Source: Limnobacter sp. (GTDB lineage: Bacteria > Pseudomonadota > Gammaproteobacteria > Burkholderiales > Burkholderiaceae_B). From it: a stretch of 9,975 bases of DNA. The DNA lies in assembly GCA_012032215.1 (NCBI GenBank), contig JAAURO010000041.1, positions 1 to 9,975 of the forward strand, written 5' to 3'. Under the pieces are notes generated by a model. The model was not told where the DNA came from. It was given only the letters and a program-made list of their open reading frames with translations, and ran no database searches. Of this stretch, positions 1 to 8,874 are shown in pieces. The stretch's first letter is position 1; every line of letters begins with the position of its first letter. A program made the position numbers and the translations under genes.

Positions 1-127
1 GTCTATAACCACAGCATTCCACAACGCAATCTCGGGCATCTTTGTCCTGTTGACGCCTTGAAAAAATGGCAGAAAAAACAGCCTGAATTGTTTAGAAAAA
101 TAATTTACAATCAGACGAGGCTTGACA
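1..127 (+). mobile_element. C-terminal fragment of an IS481/IS3-type transposase
   Basis: Frame 1 enters from the left edge as coding sequence and reads VYNHSIPQRNLGHLCPVDAL followed by a KKWQ...PELF...YNQTRLD tail. This is the characteristic end of the integrase-core (DDE) transposases of the IS481/IS3 groups, which commonly finish with P-ELF-xK-xYN-TGLD. The catalytic core lies outside the window. The family stop codon normally follows the GLD-like end, but here the frame stays open to 351 with sequence that does not look like a transposase. The element, or its homology, therefore probably ends close to the TTGACA at 122-127; ends of IS481 elements often finish in ACA. The exact boundary and the family are inferred; no inverted repeat partner is visible. 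Confidence 0.7.
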
Positions 128-511
128 ATTACATAAGCATTATAGAAACAATGAATTATCAACTTTTCTGTAACCGAAGAATCCAGCAATTGAATAAAAT
201 TCATATGCACAGTTTTAGCCAAAGTTCTATAGTCCTGCCTAGCCTTATTGGAACTTATTGCCTTTACGTGCTGTTCCAGGGCCATGAAATCTTTCAGCGT
301 TTCTCTGCAAAGGTTCAGCGGTTGCGAGTAGTCCACGGTGCCCAAGTCTGAATCACAAAACGCAGTAAGAGCCTGATTTGATTTATCTACTGCTTGACGA
401 AGATAGTAAAAAAGCTGAATCAGACGCATCCCCAACGGCGTTGCCGAGCCACTGGCGGGCCGGGGTCTCTGCTGACATCGCTCGGGGAGAGCGGCTTACC
501 GAAGAAGGCAT
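1..511 (-). pseudogene. Possible unknown gene interrupted by the transposase fragment, with a frame break
   Basis: A minus-strand frame starting with ATG at 429 has no stop down to base 1 (143 codons) although the DNA is AT-rich. Its first ~100 residues look protein-like and helical (for example LCRETLKDFMALEQHVKAI and ARQDYRTLAKTVHMNFIQLL). A second minus-strand frame starts with ATG at 511, preceded by AAGAG, and gives a Ser/Arg/Ala-rich 42-residue peptide (MPSSVSRSPRAMSAETPARQ...) ending at 383. The two frames join if the six A at 408-413 were five, giving a Ser-rich head followed by a helical body. Below about base 127 the frame is antisense to the transposase, so the gene would be cut there by the insertion. 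No family is recognised. The gene could be spurious; the long open frame is the main support. Confidence 0.4.
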
Positions 512-831
512 TGTCGAGTCTCTTAAAATGCGGGCAAAGCAAAAAATTACTTAAAATAAAAATAATTATTGATTAAATTTAATTTTTATGCAATTTCTCC
601 CAAAGCTGATTACACCCGGTAACCCTGTAAGCACCATCACAAAACCCACACTGCAAGCGGTTACCCCACCCTGATCGCCTAACCGCACCACAAAACGTGT
701 ATTCTTTCTGACTGCTTGTGCGTTGGTGACAGGGTTTTGCCATTTACTTTGTTAAACCACCGCATTGGCAGTTTGTGCTGGCTTTTTTGTTGGTTTGTTG
801 TTTGCTGTTCCTCCTTTGAAGCACCCCACAC
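512..831. other. Intergenic region without a convincing gene
   Basis: No open frame here looks coding. A strongly AT-rich stretch occupies about 540-590 and may hold promoter elements for flanking genes, but no -35/-10 pair stands out. A seven-base inverted repeat, GGTAACC at 618-624 and GGTTACC at 659-665, is separated by 34 bases and could be chance. The last 50 bases before the glucan synthase are T-rich and carry CCTCCTTT, which resembles the complement of a ribosome binding site rather than one, so that gene has no obvious Shine-Dalgarno sequence. Confidence 0.5.
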
Positions 832-3446
832 ATGAATTTTGATACACGCCAGACTGGGCGCTCTAACGCCGTGTCTTCCATCCTTATTGCCTTGGTGATG
901 ATCTGCCTCATACTGGGCGTGTACAGCTACAGCAACCAACCCATTGAAGAACCCCCCTGGCCCAAGGAAATTCCTGGTTTTGCATTTTCACCCTACCGAA
1001 GCGGGCAAACGCCCATAGAGGGAACATCGCCCAGCGCCCGCGAAATCGATAGCGATTTGGCCCTGCTCGCGGGCTCCACCCACGCAATACGTACCTACAC
1101 CGTGGGAGAGGTATTTTCTGAAATACCCACACTTGCCAGAAAATACAGCATCAATATGGCCTTGGGTGGCTGGCTGGGGCAAGACACCATCGCCAACCAA
1201 AAAGAGGTGGCACGCCTGGCCATTACCGCCGCTCAGCAACCCTACAACGTGGTACGGGTTATTTTGGGCAACGAAACCTTGCTGCGCAAAGATTTGCCAG
1301 TTGATCAGCTGATTACCTACCTCAAGATACTGCAAACCCAGACCGACATTCCCATCAGCACCGCAGAGCCTTGGCACGAGTGGATTAAATACCCCGAACT
1401 GGCCGAACACGTCGATTACCTGGCAGTGCACATGCTGCCCTTCTGGGAAGGTATTGCCTTAAAAGACTCCGTGCAATATATCGTGGACAAAATGAATCTT
1501 TTAAAGGCCACGTTTCCCGACAAGCCCATCGTGATTGCAGAAGTGGGCTGGCCAAGCCGGGGTCGCTCGATTGACGAGGCGGTGGCATCAAGCTCCAACC
1601 AGGCCATATTTTTGCGCCAGTTCATTGATCGCGCTGAAAAAGAAGGCTACACCTACTACGTCATGGAAGCCTTTGACCAACCCTGGAAAAGCGACATCGA
1701 GGGCAGCATTGGCGGCCACTGGGGCGTGTACAACATTGAGCGCCAGCACAAGTTTGAAATGACCCAACCCATTATTGCCATTCCACAATGGAAACTGCTA
1801 GCAACCGCTTCTGCCGTATTTGGGTTGCTGCTGTTTTGTGTGCTGCTGGTCGATAGCGCCACCCTGAAAAACCGGGGGCGTGCCTTTTTAAGCCTGACCG
1901 CCTTTGCCATTGCCTCGGTGCTGATTTACATTGTGTTCGACTACACCCAGCAATACCACAACTGGCTAAGTTTAACAGTGGGCGTATTTTTGTTGATCGG
2001 TGTAGTGGGCGTGTGCCTGGTGGTGTTTGCAGAAGCCCACGAATGGGCCGAAGCCATGTGGTACCGCAGGCGCAGGCGCTCTATCGGCCCCAAGGCCCTA
2101 CCTGCAGGGTTTTTGCCCAAGGTGTCGGTGCATGTGCCCGCCTACAACGAACCCCCAGACATGCTGATTCAAACCCTGAACGCATTGGCCAGTCTGGATT
2201 ATCCCAACTTTGAAGTGCTGGTTATCGACAACAACACCAAGGACGAAGCCACCTGGAAACCTGTTGAGCGCCATTGCGCACTGCTGGGCGCACGCTTCCG
2301 GTTTTTTCATGTCAGCCCCTTGGCGGGCTTTAAGGCAGGTGCACTCAACTTCGCCTTGACACACACGGCCCCAGAAGCCGAAGTAGTTGCAGTCATTGAT
2401 TCCGATTACCAGGTCTTACCCACTTGGCTGAACCACCTAGTGGCCCACTTTGAAAAACCATCGGTGGCTGTGGTGCAAGCCCCGCAAGACTACCGCGATG
2501 CCGAAGAGTCGGCTTTCAAGCGCATGGCCTACGCCGAGTACAAAGGCTTTTTCCACATAGGTATGGTAACGCGCAACGAACGCAACGCCATTATTCAACA
2601 TGGCACCATGACCATGGTGCGCCGCACCGCACTGGAAGAAGCGGGGGGCTGGGGCGAAAGCACCATTACCGAAGATGCCGAGCTGGGCCTGCGCCTGTTC
2701 GAGCGCGGCTACGAAGCCGTGTACCTGGAAAACAGCTACGGCAAAGGTCTGATTCCAGACACCTTCAGCGATTACAAAAACAGCGCCATCGCTGGGCTTA
2801 TGGCGCCATGCAAATTTTGCGCGAGCATTTCAGCGAACTGATCGGGATTAAAAAAACCCGCCTGAACGCGGGGCAACGCTACCACTTTTTTGCCGGCTGG
2901 CTGCCATGGATTGCCGATGGCTTTAACCTCATGTTTACGTTTTTAGGTGTGGTGTGGTCGGTGCTCATGCTGTATAACCCGGTGCTGTTTAACTCACCAC
3001 CCCTGGCCATTTCACTGTTCCCCATGTTCTTTTTTGTGTTTAAGGCAGCCAAGATTTTATCGCTGTATCTGGCGCTGGTCGGCACGGGCCTGGGTGGGGC
3101 GTTAAAAGCCACGCTTGCGGGCCTTTCCTTGAGCTATGTCATCGCCAAAGCGGTGGTTAGCGGCTTGCTGTTTGGCAGACCCATGCCCTTTTTGCGCACC
3201 CCAAAGCTGGCCACACGCTCGGGCATTTTAAAAGCCTTGGGCGAAGCATGGGAAGAAAGTCTGCTGTTGGTGTTGCTGGTAGGCCTGGCCATCGGGCTTG
3301 GCATTGGCAACTTCAACGACAGCACAGAAACCTGGGCGTGGTGTGGCGTGCTGCTTACGCAGGCATTGCCGCATTTGGCGAGTGTGGTGGTGTCGCTTGT
3401 CAGTGCCAAAACCCACGCAAAACCTGAACTGGTGTACGCGGGGTAG
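832..3446 (+). CDS. ndvB: NdvB-type membrane beta-1,3-glucan synthase (GH17-GT2), with one frame break
   Basis: The protein joins a periplasmic GH17 glucanase-like domain to a cytoplasmic family 2 glycosyltransferase, the architecture of Pseudomonas NdvB-type enzymes that make (cyclic) beta-1,3-glucan from UDP-glucose. Visible in order: an N-terminal membrane anchor (~15-33); the GH17 domain (~47-310) with GNE (Glu148) and EVGWPS (Glu237) as the likely catalytic acids; three membrane segments (~320-405); and the GT2 domain from VSVHVPAYNEPP with DSD (523-525), TED (613-615) and a Q-x-x-R-W motif; then several membrane helices. The reading frame stops at 2841, but the family sequence continues in the -1 frame. 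Adding one A to the five at 2776-2780 restores K-K-Q-R-H-R-W and one ~871-residue protein, a normal length for the family. The ATG at 832 is chosen because it directly precedes the anchor; no good ribosome binding site is seen. Substrate and product shape are inferred from the family. Confidence 0.92.
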
Positions 3447-3640
3447 AACATGAATTTCAATATATGCGCCACAGCGAGTTGATCAGAGGCTCCTGAAGAA
3501 AGCTGCGCAAGCGATGTGACAGGCAGCGAACTCACCGATGCAGCTGGCGTTGCGGGCACTGCTTCTAGTAGTGGCGATTGTGTCTCTTGAGCGGGCGACA
3601 ACGGCACACTCAGGGTTTACGCACAATCACACTTTTGTTT

Positions 3641-3657
3641 TTGGGCAAAAAGGTGCA
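3641..3657 (+). promoter_or_regulatory. Weak sigma-54-like promoter candidate ahead of the HDOD gene
   Basis: TTGGGCAAAAAGGTGCA keeps the two invariant doublets of a sigma-54 promoter at the required spacing: GG at 3643-3644 and GC at 3655-3656, ten bases between. It also has the T before each doublet. The rest of the -24 element departs from the consensus TGGCAC. A start about 12 bases after the GC would fall near 3668, leaving a short leader before the ribosome binding site at 3680-3685. The match could be chance; no enhancer-binding site was identified. Confidence 0.25.
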
Positions 3658-3679
3658 TTCTAGTGCAATAAATACCCAC

Positions 3680-3685
3680 AAGGAG
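3680..3685 (+). promoter_or_regulatory. Ribosome binding site of the HDOD gene
   Basis: AAGGAG is a strong Shine-Dalgarno sequence. It lies 4 bases before GTG 3690 and 7 bases before TTG 3693, both in frame. The spacing slightly favours the TTG, the longer frame the GTG, and ATG 3705 is a third in-frame option that is too far away. Confidence 0.75.
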
Positions 3686-3689
3686 AGCC

Positions 3690-4525
3690 GTGTTGAGCAG
3701 CCCAATGGACAAGATGTTTGAAAGCACCAAAGCCTTGCCTTCAATCCCTAAAGCCTTGCAGGAAATTTTACAAACCCTCAGTGACGACGACACCAGCCTG
3801 ACCGCCATTGTGGAACCGCTCTCGCACGACCCGGCCTTGTCGGTCAAAGTGCTTCGAATGTCGAATTCTGCCCATTTTGGGTTGCCCAAGCAGGTAGACA
3901 GTGTGGAAGAAGCCGTGCTGCTGGTTGGTATGAACGCCATTCGCACGCTGGTGATTGCATCCGGGCTTATTGGCTCGTTCAATGATATTCCGGGTTTCGA
4001 CATGAAACGCTTCTGGCGCCTGTCGGTGCTGTCCGGCATGATAGCCCGCGATTGGCCAAATGGACCGACGAACACCCCGAGCGAGCCTATACCGCAACCC
4101 TCATGCACGGGCTTGGCATACTGGCCATACATGGTGGCTACCCCGAAGAAGCCGCCGAAATCGACCGTGGCTGTGTAGACCAAACCCCCAGCGACCGCGC
4201 ACTGCTGGAAATGAACAAATTTGGTTTTCACCACGGCGATGTAGGGGCCGAAATTGCCAAACGCTGGCAACTGCCAGACACCATTACCTCCGCCATTCGG
4301 TTTTACCCCTTTCCGCAGCGCATGGCAGCGCCCAATCTGGCGGGCGTGGTTCACTGTGCTACAGCGCTTGCCATCGACCTGGAAGACCAGGTGGCTTTTG
4401 AAGACTGGACAGATCAAGTATCCGATTCCTTGCTGAATCGGCTAAACTTGACCCGTGAGAAACTCGCCTCCAAGCTCGATCAATGGCTGTCGTACTGCGA
4501 ACTGACCGACCTCATGGTGTCCTGA
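3690..4525 (+). CDS. HDOD-domain signalling protein, with one frame break
   Basis: HDOD proteins are HD-GYP/HD-phosphohydrolase relatives without catalytic metal ligands that act as regulatory output or scaffold modules, often in motility, biofilm or cell-cycle control. The N-terminal half shows the typical features: LPSIPKALQEIL at the start, then IVEPLSHDPALSVKVLRMSN and VEEAVLLVGMNAIRTLVIAS. The frame runs off at ~4050 into a short nonsense tail ending at 4178. The family sequence resumes in another frame at 4052 as LAKWTDEHPERAYTATLMHG, continuing to a normal C-terminus at 4525. One extra base at 4050-4051 (GAT to GAAT) gives A-R-E-L-A-K-W and a single protein of about 278 residues, the usual size for stand-alone HDOD proteins. 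The start is GTG 3690 or TTG 3693. The stop TGA lies about 46 bases before the lipoprotein frame, so co-transcription is likely. No partner domain is fused. Confidence 0.88.
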
Positions 4526-4571
4526 TTCAGCGTTTAACAAATACCCTTGCAAGGTTCCCAGGCCCTGCAGC

Positions 4572-5240
4572 TTGCTGCTTTTTTTGGCCTGCGTGCTTGC
4601 TGCCTGCAGCCCCAACAGCACTCTCACCGAAGAAAACCTGCTGAAAGGCGCACGCGCCGAAACCTACGAACTCAGCCACGGCGCCCTGTGCGCAAGGCTT
4701 CCCACCCTGGAAGCCATTGACATGTATTCCCGCGGTCTTATTCCAAAAAACAGCGCCGTGGGCAAAACCGTGCACGCGTGGGACATGTCTGGGTTGCTGA
4801 ATATTTTTCGGGCCAACGATGGGCGCTGGATTGTGCTGCCCTCGGAAGGCCTTAAAAAGCTGCGTGGCGTGCATTTCAGGCAACGCCCCAATGGCGAAAA
4901 CGATGCCCTGTGCTTTGGAAAACTGTGGGTAGAAGGCCTCATCAGCTATGAAAAAGACCAACCTATGGGCTTTGCAGACGCGGTTACCGCACGCTTTCGG
5001 GTAGGGCTCAAAGACCCCCACATGCTCAGGTATTTTCGAGACCTGAAGGTAGAACCATTTAACCCCAACATTTTTGCACTTAGCACAGGGGTTGCCTTTG
5101 CAGGCGATTTGCTGCCCAGCTTCGCCATAGACATGGCGCTAAAACCCAACGGAATATGGCTGGTACTTGGCCAAGTGCCAAGGTGGCAAAATAACCCATT
5201 CAAGTTATGCCTGGGCACCCCATACCCCGGTTTGAGTTAG
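4572..5240 (+). CDS. Unknown lipoprotein
   Basis: The frame encodes a hydrophobic stretch LLLFLACVLAAC ending in an LAAC lipobox, so the mature protein should be lipid-anchored at Cys and exported by the Sec and Lol systems. The remaining ~210 residues are soluble-looking, with three scattered cysteines (for example ALCARLPTLEAIDMYS and DALCFGKLW), and match no family I can name. The TTG at 4572 gives a signal of only 11 residues, which is too short. In-frame upstream sequence supplies a basic n-region (CKVPRPCS) but no standard start codon. If the seven T at 4578-4584 were eight, a CTG overlapping the HDOD stop (4522-4525) could open a normal signal (MIQRLTNTLARFPGP...), so the true start is uncertain. 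It follows the HDOD gene closely and may share its transcript. Confidence 0.75.
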   Translation: MLLFLACVLAACSPNSTLTEENLLKGARAETYELSHGALCARLPTLEAIDMYSRGLIPKNSAVGKTVHAWDMSGLLNIFRANDGRWIVLPSEGLKKLRGVHFRQRPNGENDALCFGKLWVEGLISYEKDQPMGFADAVTARFRVGLKDPHMLRYFRDLKVEPFNPNIFALSTGVAFAGDLLPSFAIDMALKPNGIWLVLGQVPRWQNNPFKLCLGTPYPGLS

Positions 5241-5309
5241 CACCCAATTCCTGCAGTGCCTGATTACTGTGCAATATCCACGCCTTTTTACACCAAATTA
5301 AATGAACTT

Positions 5310-5338
5310 TTTCAACCAAATAGCCACAAAATTGTAAT
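5310..5338 (+). promoter_or_regulatory. Candidate sigma-70 promoter for the 5420-6976 gene
   Basis: TGTAAT at 5333-5338 matches five of six bases of the -10 consensus. TTTCAA at 5310-5315 is a poor -35 at exactly 17 bases spacing. The region is AT-rich compared with its flanks, and a start near 5345 would leave a leader of about 75 bases before ATG 5420. No Hrp-type (TTCG pair) box is seen. Confidence 0.4.
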
Positions 5339-5419
5339 TTAGGCTAACTGCATTGTTTGTGTGTTTACCCAACGTGTGCATTTAACCGCTCGCCCTACAC
5401 GCAACTCAGAGAAACACCT

Positions 5420-6976
5420 ATGCCATCGACTCGCCCTGCTGGTGCAGCATCAACCAACCCTGAGGCCCAAGCTACAGCCGCCACCAATCAAGATACTTCT
5501 GGAGGGCAGCACAGTCCTCTCAGCAGCAGAAACAGTTTCGCACAAACTGTGCGTAGAATAGCTGCGAACTTACCCAGACCGGCTGTACCCACATTGAGGA
5601 GTAAAAACACCCTCCCAGCACCGCCGCACAGCACAACCCCAAGAGGGAGTGTCGACCCACGAGCCGCAGGCGTGCCTGAGGTTGACCACAATGCCCAAGA
5701 ACCCACTTCCTCAGACGCAGATGTATGGATTCCTAATCTGACACCGCAAAACTACGAGGAACCCCATATTGCTCAAAACCCGACATGGGTTATGGAAAAC
5801 TTGATCGGACGAGCCGAGTCTCAGCAGTCAGCAGCACCAAGCCAAGAAAAACTACCCCAGGCGAGAGTTCAACAACCCTCGAATGATAGCCCGCAGCCAA
5901 ACATAACTTTGTTAAGTTCATTGCAACAAGGCGTTCAGGCCTTCTTGTATATGAGCATAGAAAATGACCAACCAACCCTAACATTTGATAGCGCTTTCCG
6001 TAAGGCGTGTGGGGGGTGGAAGGAAGCCCAAGAAATTCTGAATAAAAATCCAGCCGTGGCAAATTGGTACAGGCAGCAGGTTTATGCAGGGCAACAACAA
6101 ACAGCAAAACCTTCCGCCGCTACACCTTCGCAGCGCCCTCTTCCTTCGCTCGCCGACTTTGAAAGCCATGTTACCAACACGCGCCACAATGAAATAACGT
6201 CTCGGGAGGCGATTCAGACAGTCTTAAAGTCTTATGGCTACGAGTGTAGCAACATAGGGGCTTTAGCGGTGCTAGCAGCGCTGCCCACGTTGCGTCAGGG
6301 TAGGGATATGGAGCGCTCTTCCACGTGGGTTCAGGGAGGTCATCCAGTATTTAAGGCCCTTGACGTATTTAAAACACACGTCGAATTGAAACTACGCGAG
6401 ATAAAAACAGAACAAGGGGACATACATGAAAACAGAGCACGGGCAATTGCTAAGCTCTTTAAGTTTAATGAACATCAAGACTTTCTGGTTTTAAGCAAAC
6501 TTTTGGAGGGGTTTCAAAAGGCAAAGGAATCCTCGCCTTCAAAAAATGACCCGCTCGGCCCAATCGGCAGCCGGAGTTTTGTGCGCGTGGCAGCACCAGC
6601 AGCCCCTGAGGCAGGTCCTTCAACCTCTGCGCCTTCCTCGTTGCCCGAGGTGGAACGTCCGATAAAGCGAAACACCGTAAGGATTGACTCGAAGTTTAAA
6701 GAAAGACTCACAGCACTGTTAAAAACAGATGCAAGTCTTACCCTTGAACAAGCGGTTATGGCAGTTTCTGGGCGTAGCATACAAAATGCACAGATCATTA
6801 TTGCCCAAAAACCAATATTGAGCACTATTTATCAGGAAGTTCGAGAAAAAACCCCCTATAGGGCCCCCCAGGCAGCTGCTCTGCCCCCCCCCCGTGTTCC
6901 CCAAAATTCTGCTGCACCAGCACCAACAGTAACCCTGGCAGCTTGGGCATCCCGGCCTGGGCGAACGGATTCCTAA
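5420..6976 (+). CDS. Unrecognised 518-residue protein with disordered ends and divergent helical repeats
   Basis: The frame is open from 5357, but ATG 5420 is preferred; it gives a Ser/Thr/Ala/Pro/Gln-rich N-terminus (MPSTRPAGAASTNPEAQATA) without a signal peptide or membrane segment. Residues 1-~165 and the linkers (~222-250, ~370-420, 477-518) are low-complexity and probably disordered. Between them lie four stretches of similar build: 187-221 (LTFDSAFRKACGGWKEAQEI...), 259-293 (ITSREAIQTVLKSYGYECSN...), 334-368 (DIHENRARAIAKLFKFNEHQ...) and 440-476 (LTLEQAVMAVSGRSIQNAQI...). The first and last share the pattern L-T-x3-A-x5-G-x5-A-Q-x-I with a later P and Y. The gene is less GC-rich than its neighbours, lies alone behind its own promoter, and ends overlapping the tlpA-like stop. 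The N-terminal composition fits type III secretion signals, so a secreted effector is possible, but no enzymatic motif is visible. Function unknown. Confidence 0.85.
   Translation: MPSTRPAGAASTNPEAQATAATNQDTSGGQHSPLSSRNSFAQTVRRIAANLPRPAVPTLRSKNTLPAPPHSTTPRGSVDPRAAGVPEVDHNAQEPTSSDADVWIPNLTPQNYEEPHIAQNPTWVMENLIGRAESQQSAAPSQEKLPQARVQQPSNDSPQPNITLLSSLQQGVQAFLYMSIENDQPTLTFDSAFRKACGGWKEAQEILNKNPAVANWYRQQVYAGQQQTAKPSAATPSQRPLPSLADFESHVTNTRHNEITSREAIQTVLKSYGYECSNIGALAVLAALPTLRQGRDMERSSTWVQGGHPVFKALDVFKTHVELKLREIKTEQGDIHENRARAIAKLFKFNEHQDFLVLSKLLEGFQKAKESSPSKNDPLGPIGSRSFVRVAAPAAPEAGPSTSAPSSLPEVERPIKRNTVRIDSKFKERLTALLKTDASLTLEQAVMAVSGRSIQNAQIIIAQKPILSTIYQEVREKTPYRAPQAAALPPPRVPQNSAAPAPTVTLAAWASRPGRTDS
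6884..6893 (+). repeat. Run of ten C inside the coding region
   Basis: Ten consecutive C encode three prolines near the C-terminus of the 518-residue protein. Loss of one C would stop translation about 12 codons before the present end; gain of one would extend the protein by a few codons with a different tail. Such tracts can be phase-variable, and they are also common sites of sequencing error. Confidence 0.9.
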
Positions 6977-7461
6977 AAAGGACTTGGTAGATTCAGTTCC
7001 TCTTGAACCAACTTGCGCAACACCGCAAAATCGGGGCTGCCGACCCAGGTTTTTACCACCTCGCCCTGCTTGTTGATTAAAAACGTGGTGGGGGTTATTT
7101 GCACCTCGCCGTAGGCTTTGGCAATGCTGCCGTTTACATCCAGCGCCACATCAAAGGGCAGCTTGCGGGTGGTGGCAAAGTTCACTACGTAATCGGGTCT
7201 GTCGTAGGCCATGGCTACGGCAACCATTTTCAGCCCCTGGGATTTAAACTGGTTGTAGGTGTCTGCCATGGCGGGCATTTCTGCCACGCAAGTGGTGCAA
7301 CTGGTGGCCCAGAAGTTCACCAGCATTACCTGGCCCTGGCAATCTGCCGGGCCAAGGGTTTGCCCGCTTAGGGTGGTAAAAACCACTTGCGGGGCGGGGT
7401 TTGCAAAACAGCCTGCCAGCGCCATGCAGCAGCCCACCACCGCAAAATGCCTGCGCCCCAT
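6973..7461 (-). CDS. TlpA-like thioredoxin-fold lipoprotein
   Basis: This is a periplasmic thiol-disulfide protein of the TlpA/ResA group, involved in reducing or maturing envelope proteins. From ATG 7461 the protein has 162 residues: a signal MGRRHFAVVGCCMALAGC with lipobox LAGC (Cys18), then the thioredoxin fold with VNFWATSCTTC (redox cysteines 55 and 58) and the cis-proline loop QITPTTFLI. The usual Trp before the first cysteine is replaced by Ser. An in-frame ATG at 7539 lies exactly after the dolP stop and would add 26 residues. The 7461 start is preferred because it gives a normal lipoprotein signal, although neither start has a clear Shine-Dalgarno sequence. It is the last gene of the minus-strand operon and meets the 5420-6976 gene tail to tail, stops overlapping by two bases (6974-6975). 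The specific substrate is unknown. Confidence 0.85.
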   Translation of the reverse strand: MGRRHFAVVGCCMALAGCFANPAPQVVFTTLSGQTLGPADCQGQVMLVNFWATSCTTCVAEMPAMADTYNQFKSQGLKMVAVAMAYDRPDYVVNFATTRKLPFDVALDVNGSIAKAYGEVQITPTTFLINKQGEVVKTWVGSPDFAVLRKLVQEELNLPSPF

Positions 7462-7539
7462 GGCACACAGCCGGGCGGGCACCACCAAACAGGAAGCAAC
7501 ACACCGCTGCACTGTTTGCAAAACGCCCGAGGTTGTCAT

Positions 7540-8827
<1,288 letters not shown>

Positions 8828-8834
8828 TCATCGT

Positions 8835-8858
8835 GCAGCCATTATAGGGTGGGGCTGC
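8835..8858 (-). other. Small inverted repeat in the yraN-diaA gap
   Basis: GCAGCC at 8835-8840 and GGCTGC at 8853-8858 can pair with a 12-base loop in the 69-base gap between the yraN stop and the diaA start. It is not followed by a T-run, so it is not an intrinsic terminator. It may be chance or an RNA-processing or leader hairpin. Confidence 0.25.
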
Positions 8859-8874
8859 GCCATACTGCACAGCT

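Noticed and set aside
58..351. Separate 97-residue plus-strand gene
   Set aside because: Its first third is the end of the transposase frame that enters from the left edge; the remainder has no protein-like character and is antisense to a better minus-strand frame.
394..576. Small plus-strand gene and a second plus frame in the same region
   Set aside because: No ribosome binding site and no recognisable product; both lie antisense to the candidate minus-strand gene.
679..939. Minus-strand ORF before the glucan synthase
   Set aside because: Overlaps the start of a well-supported gene and has His/Gln-rich composition typical of a shadow frame.
2776..2841. Programmed -1 ribosomal frameshift in the glucan synthase
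   Set aside because: The site is C-AAA-AAC, which lacks the full X-XXY-YYZ slippery form, no clear downstream structure was found, the family is normally encoded in one frame, and similar losses occur in three other genes.
3134..3607. Minus-strand ORF across the end of the glucan synthase
   Set aside because: Most of it is antisense to conserved membrane helices. Its first 50 residues (Ser/Ala-rich) look somewhat protein-like but lack a ribosome binding site, so it was not called.
4150..5021. Long minus-strand ORFs opposite the HDOD and lipoprotein genes
   Set aside because: They follow the codon phase of the plus-strand genes and have no family features; they are mirror frames in GC-rich coding DNA.
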